Origin: Solidesulfovibrio carbinoliphilus subsp. oakridgensis
GTDB taxonomy: Bacteria; Desulfobacterota; Desulfovibrionia; Desulfovibrionales; Desulfovibrionaceae
DNA: 64,000 bases
Direction of reading: 5' to 3'
NCBI RefSeq assembly: GCF_000177215.2
Contig: NZ_CM001368.1
Span: 3,355,625-3,419,624, forward strand
Shown: piece after piece, positions 1 to 7,730 of the stretch
How the letters are laid out: each line of letters starts with the position of its first letter
Numbering within the stretch: the stretch's first letter is position 1
The notes under the pieces: generated by a model
Seen by the model: the letters and a program-made list of their open reading frames with translations, nothing else
Database searches by the model: none
Told to the model about the DNA's origin: nothing
Position numbers and translations under genes: made by a program

Positions 1-24
1 AACCCGGACGCCTTGGAGCACTGA
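1..24 (+). CDS. C-terminal tail of an upstream gene (partial)
   Basis: The first seven codons in frame 1 read NPDALEH and stop at a TGA that overlaps the ATG of the following hsdR (TGATG). Such stop/start overlap is typical of translationally coupled genes in one operon. The neighbour suggests hsdS or hsdM, but seven residues do not allow identification. Confidence 0.35.
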   Translation, partial: NPDALEH

Positions 25-2420
25 TGTCCTCCACCATATCCCATGACCTGAACGAAGCGGAAACCCGTGCGGAGCTGATTGATCCAGTCCTTGCGGTTGC
101 GGGATGGGGTATTGTCGAAGGAAGCCGGATCAGGCGGGAAAAGATCACCAACGGTCGGCTCATCGGTGGTGGCAAGCGCAGCAAGCAAGACATTGCCGAT
201 TACGTGCTGGTGTTCCATGGGCAGAAGCTCGCCGTTATCGAAGCCAAGCGGGTGGGACTGAAAGACACGGAAGGGGTGGGGCAGGCAAAACGCTATGCGA
301 CCATGCTGCAAGCCCGGTTCGCCTACTCCACCAACGGGAAGGGCATTTACCAGATAGACATGCACACCGGGGCCGAAGGCTATGTCAGCTCTTACCCTAC
401 CCCGGACCAGCTCTGGCAATCTACCTTTGCCCAAAAGAATACGTGGCGGGATCGGTTCGCAGCCATTCCCTTCGAGGATAAAGGCGGAAGCTGGGAAGCA
501 AGATACTACCAGCACAATGCCATCAACCAAGCCCTGGAAGCCATAGCGGCAGGTAGGGATCGCATCCTCCTTACCCTCGCCACCGGAACAGGCAAAACCT
601 TCATCGCCTTCCAACTCGCCTGGAAGCTCTTCCAAAGTCGCTGGAACCTCAAGGACTGGAAAGGCGGGGGAGAACCCAGCCGCAGACCTCGAATCCTGTT
701 CCTGGCGGATCGAAACATCCTCGCCAGCCAAGCATACAATGCTTTCTCGGCATTTCCCGAAGACGCCTTGGTCCGCATCTCCCCTGACGCGATTCGCAAG
801 AAAGGGATGGTTCCCAAGAATGGCAGCATCTTCTTCACGATCTTCCAGACCTTCATGGCGGGTCGGGACGCGGCAGGCAATCCAGCCCCGAACTTTGGGG
901 ATTATCCTCCCGATTTCTTCGATTTTATTGTCATCGACGAGTGTCATCGGGGTGGAGCCAATGACGAAAGTAACTGGCGCGAGATATTGACCTATTTTTC
1001 GCCAGCGGTGCAGCTCGGCCTGACGGCGACTCCCAAGCGTAAAGGGAACGTTGATACCTATGCCTACTTCGGCGACCCCGTGTACGTGTACTCACTCAAA
1101 GAGGGGATCAACGATGGCTACCTGACTCCGTTTAAGGTCAGGCAAATCGCCACCACCCTGGATGAGTACGTATACACCGCTGACGATAATGTCATTGAAG
1201 GGGACATCGAGGAAGGCAGGCGCTACACCGAGAGTGATTTCAATCGGGTCATCGAGATCGCCGAGCGCGAGCGCTACCGGGTCAAACTTTTCATGGACAT
1301 GATCGACCAGACCCAGAAGACCTTGGTTTTTTGTGCGACCCAGGATCATGCCCTGGCGGTCAGGGATTGCATCAACCAGACCAAGCAGAACAGCGATCCT
1401 GATTATTGTATCCGCGTGACCGCCAACGACGGGAGTGAAGGGGAACGCTGGCTGCGGGTCTTTCAGGACAACGACAAGACCATCCCCACCATTCTGACTA
1501 CTTCCCAGAAACTATCCACCGGGGTTGATGCTCGAAATGTCAGGAATATCGTCCTGATGCGTCCGATCAATTCCATTATTGAGTTCAAGCAGATCGTTGG
1601 TCGCGGCACCCGCCTCTTCGAGGGCAAGGACTACTTCACCATTTACGACTTCGTGAAGGCCTATGAGCGTTTCGATGACCCTGAGTGGGACGGCGACCCC
1701 ATCGAGCCTGAACCTCGTCCGCCGGTCAAGCCACCCAAGGAATGCCCAGTATGCGGCAAGCTCCCATGCGAGTGTGTCCGAGAGCCTGAACCCTGTCCTG
1801 AGTGCGGTCGGATTCCGTGCATATGCGGCAAAAGGGTGAAGACGAAGATCAAGCTGGCGGATGGCAAAGAGCGGATGATCCAGCACATGACCGCCACCAC
1901 CTTCTGGAGTCCTGATGGGAAGCCCCTCTCGGCAGCCCAGTTCATTGAAAGCCTGTACGGGCAACTGCCCGAACTCTTCAAGGACGAGGACGAGTTGCGA
2001 GCCATCTGGAGCAAACCAGACACCCGGAAGCGCCTACTTCAAGGTCTTGAGGAGAAAGGCTTCGGGGGTGAACAGCTCGCAGAGGTCAGTAAGATGATTG
2101 ATGCCGAGGACAGCGACCTGTTCGACGTTCTCGCCTACATCGCTTTCACCCTTGCTCCCATAAGTCGTGCTGACCGTGTCGAGAACAGAAAAGATCACAT
2201 CTTCTCGAAGTATTCATCCAAGGAACAGCAATTCCTGGCTTTTGTCCTTGACCATTACGTGGCCCTAGGGGTTAGTGAGCTGGACCGGGAAAAGTTGCCT
2301 GGGTTTATTGAATTGAAATACCATTCGATGAGTGATGCAGTGGCGGAGCTGGGGAGTGTGGCTGGGATACGAGATGTTTTTGTGGGGTTTCAGAAAAACC
2401 TTTACGTGCGGTATAAGTAA
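24..2420 (+). CDS. hsdR: Type I restriction enzyme, HsdR subunit (EcoEI type)
   Basis: This is the DNA-translocating and cleaving subunit of a type I restriction-modification complex. The 798-residue length fits the EcoEI-like HsdR class. The N-terminal part (about 10-150) carries a PD-(D/E)xK type nuclease core with an acidic residue near 56-59 and an E-x-K motif at 73-75 (VIEAK). The superfamily 2 helicase follows: Walker A TGTGKT near 187-192, DECH at 305-308 and TATPK near 334-338. Around 570-605 there is a run of Cx2C-type cysteine pairs (CPVCGKLPC, CPECGRIPC) that looks like a zinc ribbon before the C-terminal HsdR domain. The ATG overlaps the stop of the preceding gene, so hsdS/hsdM probably lie just upstream, outside the window. 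Its base composition is lower in GC than the core genes further on, in line with an island. Confidence 0.92.
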   Translation: MSSTISHDLNEAETRAELIDPVLAVAGWGIVEGSRIRREKITNGRLIGGGKRSKQDIADYVLVFHGQKLAVIEAKRVGLKDTEGVGQAKRYATMLQARFAYSTNGKGIYQIDMHTGAEGYVSSYPTPDQLWQSTFAQKNTWRDRFAAIPFEDKGGSWEARYYQHNAINQALEAIAAGRDRILLTLATGTGKTFIAFQLAWKLFQSRWNLKDWKGGGEPSRRPRILFLADRNILASQAYNAFSAFPEDALVRISPDAIRKKGMVPKNGSIFFTIFQTFMAGRDAAGNPAPNFGDYPPDFFDFIVIDECHRGGANDESNWREILTYFSPAVQLGLTATPKRKGNVDTYAYFGDPVYVYSLKEGINDGYLTPFKVRQIATTLDEYVYTADDNVIEGDIEEGRRYTESDFNRVIEIAERERYRVKLFMDMIDQTQKTLVFCATQDHALAVRDCINQTKQNSDPDYCIRVTANDGSEGERWLRVFQDNDKTIPTILTTSQKLSTGVDARNVRNIVLMRPINSIIEFKQIVGRGTRLFEGKDYFTIYDFVKAYERFDDPEWDGDPIEPEPRPPVKPPKECPVCGKLPCECVREPEPCPECGRIPCICGKRVKTKIKLADGKERMIQHMTATTFWSPDGKPLSAAQFIESLYGQLPELFKDEDELRAIWSKPDTRKRLLQGLEEKGFGGEQLAEVSKMIDAEDSDLFDVLAYIAFTLAPISRADRVENRKDHIFSKYSSKEQQFLAFVLDHYVALGVSELDREKLPGFIELKYHSMSDAVAELGSVAGIRDVFVGFQKNLYVRYK

Positions 2421-2473
2421 TGATCAGAGGTCCAATGTTGTAACATGCAAGTTTAAATCGTAACCAAGGCATG

Positions 2474-2490
2474 CACTATTTTGCATAGTG
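2474..2490. promoter_or_regulatory. Small palindrome upstream of the GHKL gene
   Basis: CACTAT and ATAGTG form a perfect 6-bp inverted repeat around TTTGC in the 124-bp gap between hsdR and the next gene. It could be an operator or a weak hairpin. The flanking DNA is AT-rich. Confidence 0.25.
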
Positions 2491-2544
2491 AACCGCTGAC
2501 AAAAAAATCAGCATATCATACATGACTAAATAAAAGGCTCAACA

Positions 2545-3300
2545 ATGTATGTTAATATAAAAAACTATGTTCACAGACTTCATGGGGTCAACGTGCTTGA
2601 CACAGTAGTTGAAGCTGTTGCCAATTCCCTTCATGCTGGCGCAACAAACATTTCAATCGCCATTGGCTACCAAGATGGGACAGACTCCAAGAAATATATT
2701 CGTTCTATTGAAGTGTCAGACAATGGAGCTGGGTTTCACATCGAGAACCAGGGTTCATTCAATGAATTCATGTCCGACTACAAGTTGAAAATTGGAGGTC
2801 GAGGCGTAGGTAGATTTGCCTATCTCAAGGTGTTTTCAATCGTAAAATACGAGAGCACTTACAAGGGCGACGATGAATTTACGGATGTTGGCTTTATTTT
2901 TGATGAAAAATTTGAAGCATCATATTTTCGAATATCAAAAAGCATGCGAAAATCTACGGGGACAAAACTAATCCTGTCTGGTATAAAGAAAAAATTTGAC
3001 ACGACAAAGCAAGCAGCGAGATCGTCCCAAGATGTTAAAGCTTATCTTCTAGAGAAACTTCTCATTGAGTTTTCAATGAATAATTCATTCGCCATAGACA
3101 TTGTATCTAAAGACTTTGACAAAGAAACAATTTGCAACAGAGACATACCGGAATTTGAAGAGTCAAAATTCAAAATATCACGAGAGGAAATTACAAAAGA
3201 AAAGATGCTCATCAGGGCTGACGAAGAATTTTTAATAAAATATTTTTTCAAAAAAATGTGCCAACAAAATCATATTTTTGTACAGAGCGTCGCACGGTAA
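2545..3300 (+). CDS. GHKL-type ATPase, N-terminal half of a broken ATPase-nuclease
   Basis: The 251-residue product has the Bergerat (GHKL) ATP-binding fold shared by Hsp90, MutL and MORC proteins. Visible motifs are the N box E23-x3-N27 (EAVAN), the G1 box with D59 and G61/G63 (SDNGAGF), and the glycine-rich G2 lid at 84-93 (GGRGVGRFAY). A S5-like second domain seems to follow from about 150. The frame closes at 3300, but a second reading frame in -1 continues with the expected rest of such a protein, so this is read as the N-terminal part of one gene of roughly 650 residues. Related prokaryotic MORC/MutL-like ATPases are known beside restriction-modification genes, which fits the hsdR neighbour. 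The DNA is visibly AT-rich, unlike the core genes, and points to recent transfer. Confidence 0.75.
   Translation: MYVNIKNYVHRLHGVNVLDTVVEAVANSLHAGATNISIAIGYQDGTDSKKYIRSIEVSDNGAGFHIENQGSFNEFMSDYKLKIGGRGVGRFAYLKVFSIVKYESTYKGDDEFTDVGFIFDEKFEASYFRISKSMRKSTGTKLILSGIKKKFDTTKQAARSSQDVKAYLLEKLLIEFSMNNSFAIDIVSKDFDKETICNRDIPEFEESKFKISREEITKEKMLIRADEEFLIKYFFKKMCQQNHIFVQSVAR
3250..3256 (+). other. A7 homopolymer at the frame change
   Basis: Seven consecutive A (in-frame AAA AAA A) lie just before the point where coding potential passes from frame 1 to frame 3. A -1 slip on a lysine codon here would read on as Lys-Asn-Val-Pro-Thr-Lys into the second frame. The tract may be a disabling indel, a phase-variable tract, a recoding site or an assembly error. 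The sequence alone cannot decide. Confidence 0.5.
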
Positions 3301-4493
3301 AAGAGACTGGAATAAAAGTTCATCTAGACGATGAAATTGGTGCTGTTTTTTTAGTGTTCAGCCCGTATCTAGACAAGTACGTCAATGATTTTAGGACAAG
3401 CTATGAAATACCAAGAGACAATATTGTTACCGCCGATATAATCACTCAATCCCTTCAAGGACAAATCTCGGATATTATTAAAGCCGTTTGCCCTGAAATA
3501 AATAAAAAGAACGAAGACATTTTGTCTGAACTAGAAAAGAAATATCCCTATCTAAAGAGATATCTTTCTACGGAAGGGTGCGTCGGCCTAGTTGATGACA
3601 TAGACATTGTAACCAAAGCCATAAATTCTAGAAAAAAAGCCAAGGAGTACAATATTTCGAGACAAGAATACCTTGAAAAAAAATACCACAAAAGGCTGCT
3701 TGAGCAGAACATAGACTCTTCACTTATTGAGGAGTTTATTGGTCACATTGAAGATACGAACGAAATTAATAAAGAAAATTTAGTTGAATTTGTCTGGTAC
3801 TCTGACACGATTCTCAAGTTTTTACTTCACTTTGTCGACAACAACCTGTGCAACGAAAGCGTTATTCACAATATTCTTATAAAAAAGAACGATGACTATT
3901 TCAGGGGGGAGAATGTCGTTCAATCCGAACAAAACAACATGTGGATTTTTGGCCACCAGTTTATGGGGTACGACTACATCGCTAGCGACAAAATGATAAC
4001 ATCAATACTCGGCGCTCTTGATCAGGAAGTAGTCAAGGACACTTTCGGAGATAAAAAGCCAGACATTTTCATGGTTATGCCAAGGGAGGATGCCAATTTT
4101 GTTTCTGACGTGGTCCTTTTTGAGCTTAAAAAAATTGGCGTTAGCTTTTTTGACAAGACGAAGGGAATTACTCAGATTGAAACATACGCATCAGCCCTAA
4201 GAAAAAATATAGAATCAATCAACATAACTTGGGGTTTTTTGGTAATTGATTTTGACAGACAAATCGAAGAACATCTTTCGGACAATGGATTCGACAAGGT
4301 TTACACAGAAAATGGGTTTGCATATTCACGCTATTATGGCCCACGAAAGTTGCTTTTGACGGTGCTAGACGTGAAAGCCTTGTTGTCTATGGCAAAAAAA
4401 CGAAACGAAATCTTTATTGAGATTATGAACGGGGCATCCCCGACGCGATGTCGCTCGGCAAGTGAAATCCATAAACCGAAGGTAGATGGGTAA
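3258..4493 (+). CDS. PD-(D/E)xK nuclease-like C-terminal half of the ATPase gene
   Basis: The 411-residue frame overlaps the end of the GHKL gene by 43 nt in the -1 frame and has only a GTG at 3258 as an early start, with no good ribosome-binding site. This supports its being the C-terminal half of the same gene. The segment 1-230 is lysine/glutamate-rich and probably helical. From about 265 a restriction-endonuclease-like core can be seen: D269 (KKPDI), then E289-L-K291 (LFELKK), then Q306 and Y310 (QIETYA), the usual order D, ExK, Q of PD-(D/E)xK enzymes. The predicted activity is nucleic-acid cleavage controlled by the ATPase half. An anti-phage role is inferred from the domains and the neighbouring hsdR. 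No named defence system was recognised. Confidence 0.65.
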   Translation: MPTKSYFCTERRTVKETGIKVHLDDEIGAVFLVFSPYLDKYVNDFRTSYEIPRDNIVTADIITQSLQGQISDIIKAVCPEINKKNEDILSELEKKYPYLKRYLSTEGCVGLVDDIDIVTKAINSRKKAKEYNISRQEYLEKKYHKRLLEQNIDSSLIEEFIGHIEDTNEINKENLVEFVWYSDTILKFLLHFVDNNLCNESVIHNILIKKNDDYFRGENVVQSEQNNMWIFGHQFMGYDYIASDKMITSILGALDQEVVKDTFGDKKPDIFMVMPREDANFVSDVVLFELKKIGVSFFDKTKGITQIETYASALRKNIESINITWGFLVIDFDRQIEEHLSDNGFDKVYTENGFAYSRYYGPRKLLLTVLDVKALLSMAKKRNEIFIEIMNGASPTRCRSASEIHKPKVDG

Positions 4494-4530
4494 ATTAGAT
4501 GCCTAATAAAATCATACCCTCCGGAGAGAA

Positions 4531-4574
4531 GGTGTTTGAAAAAGTGTTTAAGTCGGCTCGTCCACTCTTACTCC
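4531..4574 (+). repeat. Degenerate attachment-site repeat, left copy
   Basis: These 44 bases match 5628-5671 at 35 positions, beginning GGTGTTTG in both. The right copy runs into the tRNA-Glu 3' half. The pair brackets the HEPN gene and suggests that this 1.1-kb segment entered, or was left behind, by a separate integration event. Confidence 0.5.
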
Positions 4575-4707
4575 GTCAATATAGACTCTTGGAAATGTTT
4601 ACGGACCAAGCAATTGACTATAAATCTCTTCAGTAAATTAGCGTCTGCTGTGCTAAAGTACGCCCAACGCCTGGAATTGTTCAGTGCCCTTAGCAAAAGG
4701 ATATGCG

Positions 4708-5310
4708 ATGAACTTCCGAGACAATATAACAAAGATAAAGAACGCAGCAAAGTCAGCCAAAGACACTGTTGTTGATTTTGTATCTGAAGAAGTTGTAGAT
4801 TTTGAGATTGGTTTGGACGATACGCAAAAAAAGAAAAGGCAGTTGAAACAATGGGTAGTAGCAGCTGGGACTGCCTGCGTTTCAATTGTTGCAACTGTCA
4901 TGACAAAGGGCGGGTACGATTCAACTACTTCTAGGGCAGCCGACGACAGACGATCTAAAAATTTAAAAAATGCATATCTGAATCATCGCAATAAGCATAG
5001 TCATCCCAAGAAGAAAATTGAGTCCAGGAGTGCAATAAATTCTAAAGACACGTCTCTTGACAACCTCATTAGAGCTTCTTCAACAATTGAAAGTATCCTT
5101 GAAAACAAAGGTGGCACTGGGCGAGGCCTTCATGAAAAAGCATCAAGTGTTGAAGATAAGATTTCAGATGGATCTGTTAATTCCATACGTTTTATAGCAT
5201 CCGTTAGAAATAAACTTGTTCATGAAGGTCCAGATACTGTCACGCCGGAAATCAAACGTGATTACCTTAGCGCATGTGATAGAGTCCTGAAAGACATTAA
5301 ATCATCTTAA
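4708..5310 (+). CDS. HEPN-like small protein
   Basis: The product has 200 residues. The ATG at 4708 is preferred over the GTG at 4684 because an AAGG sits 7 nt before it. The C-terminal helical region contains SVRNKLVHEG, that is R167-N-K-L-V-H172, the R-x4-H signature of HEPN domains, which in many toxins and abortive-infection proteins is the metal-independent RNase active site. Residues 45-65 (QWVVAAGTACVSIVATVMT) are hydrophobic enough for one weak membrane segment. The middle is basic. The gene stands alone with AT-rich flanks between two attachment-like repeats and follows hsdR and the ATPase-nuclease, so a defence role is plausible but inferred. HEPN domains also occur in non-catalytic proteins, so RNase activity is not certain. 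Confidence 0.55.
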   Translation: MNFRDNITKIKNAAKSAKDTVVDFVSEEVVDFEIGLDDTQKKKRQLKQWVVAAGTACVSIVATVMTKGGYDSTTSRAADDRRSKNLKNAYLNHRNKHSHPKKKIESRSAINSKDTSLDNLIRASSTIESILENKGGTGRGLHEKASSVEDKISDGSVNSIRFIASVRNKLVHEGPDTVTPEIKRDYLSACDRVLKDIKSS

Positions 5311-5627
5311 TAGCAAATCTGGTTAGCTTGCTGTACATTGCAATAAGAAAGCGTTCCCTTGCGGGGAAGATGAGGGAAGTGATCACACTGGAATTGGGTA
5401 GGCTCCTAAAACCAAGTGAAACCATTTGCGCAGGATGCTGCGCATTCGGTTCAGCTTCATCGCTTAATCCAAACCAGATGGTTTTGCTTCGTCGAGATTA
5501 CAGAACTATTTGGGGAGGGATACGTGCTCAGTGTTCCCCCGTGCGAAGTCCACACGAGGTCCACACCACGCCATGAACACAGCACCTTTCTTGACCGTGG
5601 TGAATGGAAAAAATCAAAGTATATTGG
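5311..5627. other. Non-coding island edge
   Basis: No credible gene is seen here. The DNA has mixed composition and leads into the attachment repeat and tRNA-Glu fragment. Short open frames lack ribosome-binding sites and conserved motifs. Confidence 0.4.
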
Positions 5628-5671
5628 GGTGTTTGGTAAAGTGTTTGAGTCTGCTCTGCCACTTTCACGCC
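5628..5671 (+). repeat. Attachment-site repeat, right copy
   Basis: This is the better-preserved partner of 4531-4574 (35 of 44 positions identical). Its last bases are the anticodon region of the tRNA-Glu fragment, which is what is expected of an attachment site made by an integrase that targets the 3' half of a tRNA gene. Confidence 0.55.
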
Positions 5672-5705
5672 GGTAACAGGGGTTCAAATCCCCTTGGGGA
5701 CGCCA
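5659..5705 (+). other. 3' half of tRNA-Glu(UUC), integration scar
   Basis: The sequence contains the anticodon loop CTTTCAC (anticodon TTC), the 3' anticodon stem, a complete T arm (GGGG TTCAAAT CCCC) and an acceptor end TGGGGACGCCA. No matching 5' half (GTCCCCA plus D arm) precedes it, so it is not a whole tRNA gene. Islands that integrate into a tRNA gene restore the gene at one end and leave such a 3' copy at the other, so the intact tRNA-Glu should lie beyond the left edge of the window or elsewhere. Confidence 0.8.
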
Positions 5706-5716
5706 AAGAATTGCAA

Positions 5717-5756
5717 GGCGTCAAGGTCCCGCGAGAGTGGGGTCTTGGCGCCTTTC
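5717..5756 (+). terminator. Rho-independent terminator after the tRNA-Glu fragment
   Basis: GGCGTCAAGGTCCC pairs (with G:U pairs) with GGGGTCTTGGCGCC across GCGAGAGT and is followed by TTTCTCTTTTT. It is probably the native tRNA terminator carried with the fragment. Confidence 0.75.
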
Positions 5757-5764
5757 TCTTTTTC

Positions 5765-7092
5765 GGTCCTTCCGGATTTTCCGTGGGTACCCGGGTTCAG
5801 GCCTGTCTAGGATAGAGGTCCAGGCCGCCGCAGAAGAAGTAGATAGCGGTCTTGAAGTGCTCCCGATTGCGGTACCCGCACGCCCTGCGCTTGATGGCCA
5901 TGATCTTGCTGTTGAGTCCCTCGGCCGCGCCGTTGGTGATCCGATGCCGGCAAAAGGTCAGGATGTTGTCCAGATGCCGAGAGAGCATCTCCCCGACCTT
6001 GCGCATCGGGGGCAAGTCTGACTTCCTCACCCAGGTCAGCCAGCGTTTCATGAACCGCTTTGCCCAGCCGACGCTGAGGTAGTTCCACAATCCGGCCAGG
6101 CTTTCTTTCATCGCCCAGGCCTTGGCCACCTTCAGGTTCGTGGCCTTCAGGGCTTCCAAGGTCGGTCGGTGCTTGTCCGGCAGATTCTCTTCCCGGTAAA
6201 GCCAGATGTACTTGGTGCCCTTGAGGCGTTCGTCTTCCTGGCGGAGCAGTTCGCGATGTTCCTGCCGGCGGACCTTGTCCACGGCCTGGCCCACGTGCTG
6301 CATGATGTGAAAGCGGTCATGGACGATCTTGTGCGCCGCATCGGGCACGTGCTTGATCGTGGCCTTGAAGTACGGTTCCCACATGTCCATGGCCACGGCC
6401 CGGATGCGCTCGAGTTGCTGCGCCGTGAACTGCCGGTAATAGTCCTCGAGGCTCTCGGTCTTGCGATCCTGGGCCACAAACTCCACTGTTCCGCCAAGCA
6501 GGTCGCAGACCACGGTCATGTAGTCGTGACCTTTGCGGAAGGCCTTCTCATCGATACCAAGATAGCGTGCGGGGGTGGTCTTCTTCCTGGTTTGCCCTCG
6601 CCGGACGGCTCGATCCATGACGTTCCAGGCCTCATCCCAGCTGATCCGCATGAGCCGGCAGGTGCCGGACACGGTGGCGCACTCGCGCAACACATCGATG
6701 ATCAAGCGCTCCATGAGCAAGGTAAAACGCCCTTTAGCCTCGGCCCAAGGCACTCTCACCTGAAGCACGCCGTGCTCGGGGCACTCGACGCGCGGAATCC
6801 GGGCATGAAGGAAGGTCTTGAACTGGCAGGTGTCGAGGTGACGCCATACCCGAGGCTCGGCATGATCCCGACAAGCCAGTTCGCGACCACAGGTCGGACA
6901 GCGCCAGCGGACACCGGCAACATGATCAACATGGACGTCCACCCGGCCTCCCGCCGTGTCCAACTCGACGTCGGCAACAAACCACGGGTCACTCAGCCCC
7001 AGAATCCGAGAATACAGGTCCGTGTCCTTCATGGTCACCCTCCCGGGGCGGACCATATCCGGTCACCTACCCACGGAAAAGTCGGAAGGACC
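5765..7092. mobile_element. ISL3-family insertion sequence
   Basis: The element is 1,328 bp long with 25-bp terminal inverted repeats at 5765-5789 and 7068-7092 that match at 23 positions (outer end GGTCCTTCCG). It carries one transposase gene on the minus strand. It landed in the T-rich tail of the terminator at 5717-5756. The two flanks are both pyrimidine tracts, so the usual 8-bp target duplication cannot be placed with confidence. With an open transposase frame and both ends present it looks intact. Confidence 0.85.
5797..7032 (-). CDS. ISL3-family transposase
   Basis: The product has 411 residues from the ATG at 7032, which has a GGGAGG-type ribosome-binding site. An N-terminal zinc-finger-like segment carries four cysteine/histidine groups (CPTCGRE, CPEHG). 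The DDE catalytic domain shows the first Asp in YLGIDEKAF, the second in AVAMDMWEPY and the Glu in NGAAEGLNSK, as in ISL3 transposases. It lies alone inside the inverted repeats. No frameshift or stop is seen, so it may be active. Confidence 0.93.
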   Translation of the reverse strand: MKDTDLYSRILGLSDPWFVADVELDTAGGRVDVHVDHVAGVRWRCPTCGRELACRDHAEPRVWRHLDTCQFKTFLHARIPRVECPEHGVLQVRVPWAEAKGRFTLLMERLIIDVLRECATVSGTCRLMRISWDEAWNVMDRAVRRGQTRKKTTPARYLGIDEKAFRKGHDYMTVVCDLLGGTVEFVAQDRKTESLEDYYRQFTAQQLERIRAVAMDMWEPYFKATIKHVPDAAHKIVHDRFHIMQHVGQAVDKVRRQEHRELLRQEDERLKGTKYIWLYREENLPDKHRPTLEALKATNLKVAKAWAMKESLAGLWNYLSVGWAKRFMKRWLTWVRKSDLPPMRKVGEMLSRHLDNILTFCRHRITNGAAEGLNSKIMAIKRRACGYRNREHFKTAIYFFCGGLDLYPRQA

Positions 7093-7133
7093 CTTTCTTT
7101 TTCCCGCCTTTCCTGGAGCCCGTGGACGTGCTG

Positions 7134-7157
7134 CCGCAGCACCCTGCGGGCTTTTTT
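7134..7157 (+). terminator. Hairpin terminator between the IS and arsR
   Basis: CCGCAG and CTGCGG pair around CACC and are followed by GCTTTTTTCC. It could insulate arsR from transcription coming from the tRNA or IS side. Confidence 0.6.
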
Positions 7158-7326
7158 CCGTTGCCTCACCCTTGCCTCAACCCTTGCAAAGGCCGCTCCG
7201 CGTTTACGGGCCGGCCTTCCGGGGCGGTCTCAACCGTGACCCCGTGCCGCAGTCGTCTGGGGATCTCGGCCCGTTGCAGTCCCAAAGGACTGTCGAGGTT
7301 GACCTTGCTTGGCTTGCCAAAACATA

Positions 7327-7349
7327 TTGACAAATTCGCCTAAACGAAT
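7327..7349 (+). promoter_or_regulatory. arsR promoter with palindromic operator
   Basis: A TTGACA -35 box at 7327-7332 is followed at once by ATTCG-CCTAAA-CGAAT (7334-7349), a perfect inverted repeat in the spacer where an ArsR-type repressor would block RNA polymerase. A GAGGAG ribosome-binding site follows at 7354. Confidence 0.55.
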
Positions 7350-7361
7350 ACTTGAGGAGTC

Positions 7362-7709
7362 ATGAACGAGCTTGCTGAAGGATTGAAGGCGTTGGCTGAC
7401 CCGACCCGGCTGCGCTTGCTCAATCTGCTCCGGAACGGGGAATTGTGCGTGTGCGATTTGACGGCGTCGCTTGAACTGCCACAACCAAAAGTGTCAAGGC
7501 ATTTGAGCTACTTGAAAAAAGAACGATGGGTTTGTGGGAGGCGCGTCGGCAAATGGATGTATTACAAACTCTCCATCCCCCGACATCCCATCCTCATCCG
7601 GGTGATGGAAGCATTGCACGAAAATCTTGGCAGCCACGAAATCGCCATCGCAGATGAGGCAAGGCTCCGTAAATACCTGAAGACTAAAACGGGTACCCAC
7701 TGCGGATAG
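7362..7709 (+). CDS. arsR: ArsR/SmtB-family metalloregulator
   Basis: This is a 115-residue winged-helix repressor that probably senses arsenite. The winged-helix fold spans about 10-85. The metal-binding pair C29 and C31 lies in ELCVCDL at the start of the recognition helix region, the classical As(III) site of ArsR, and C58 and the C-terminal C114 could add ligands. Its operator-like palindrome lies directly upstream, so autoregulation is likely. The ACR3 exporter gene follows after 21 nt in the same direction, which makes an ars operon. Confidence 0.9.
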   Translation: MNELAEGLKALADPTRLRLLNLLRNGELCVCDLTASLELPQPKVSRHLSYLKKERWVCGRRVGKWMYYKLSIPRHPILIRVMEALHENLGSHEIAIADEARLRKYLKTKTGTHCG

Positions 7710-7730
7710 CCGTCTCCCAGGAGGATCGTC

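Noticed and set aside
5659-5705. Functional tRNA-Glu gene
   Set aside because: Only the 3' half is present. No 5' acceptor strand or D arm precedes it.
5757-7103. 8-bp target duplication of the ISL3 element (TCTTTTTC on both sides)
   Set aside because: The octamer occurs on both sides, but on the right it is 3 nt away from the inverted repeat, and both flanks are low-complexity pyrimidine tracts, so chance identity cannot be excluded.
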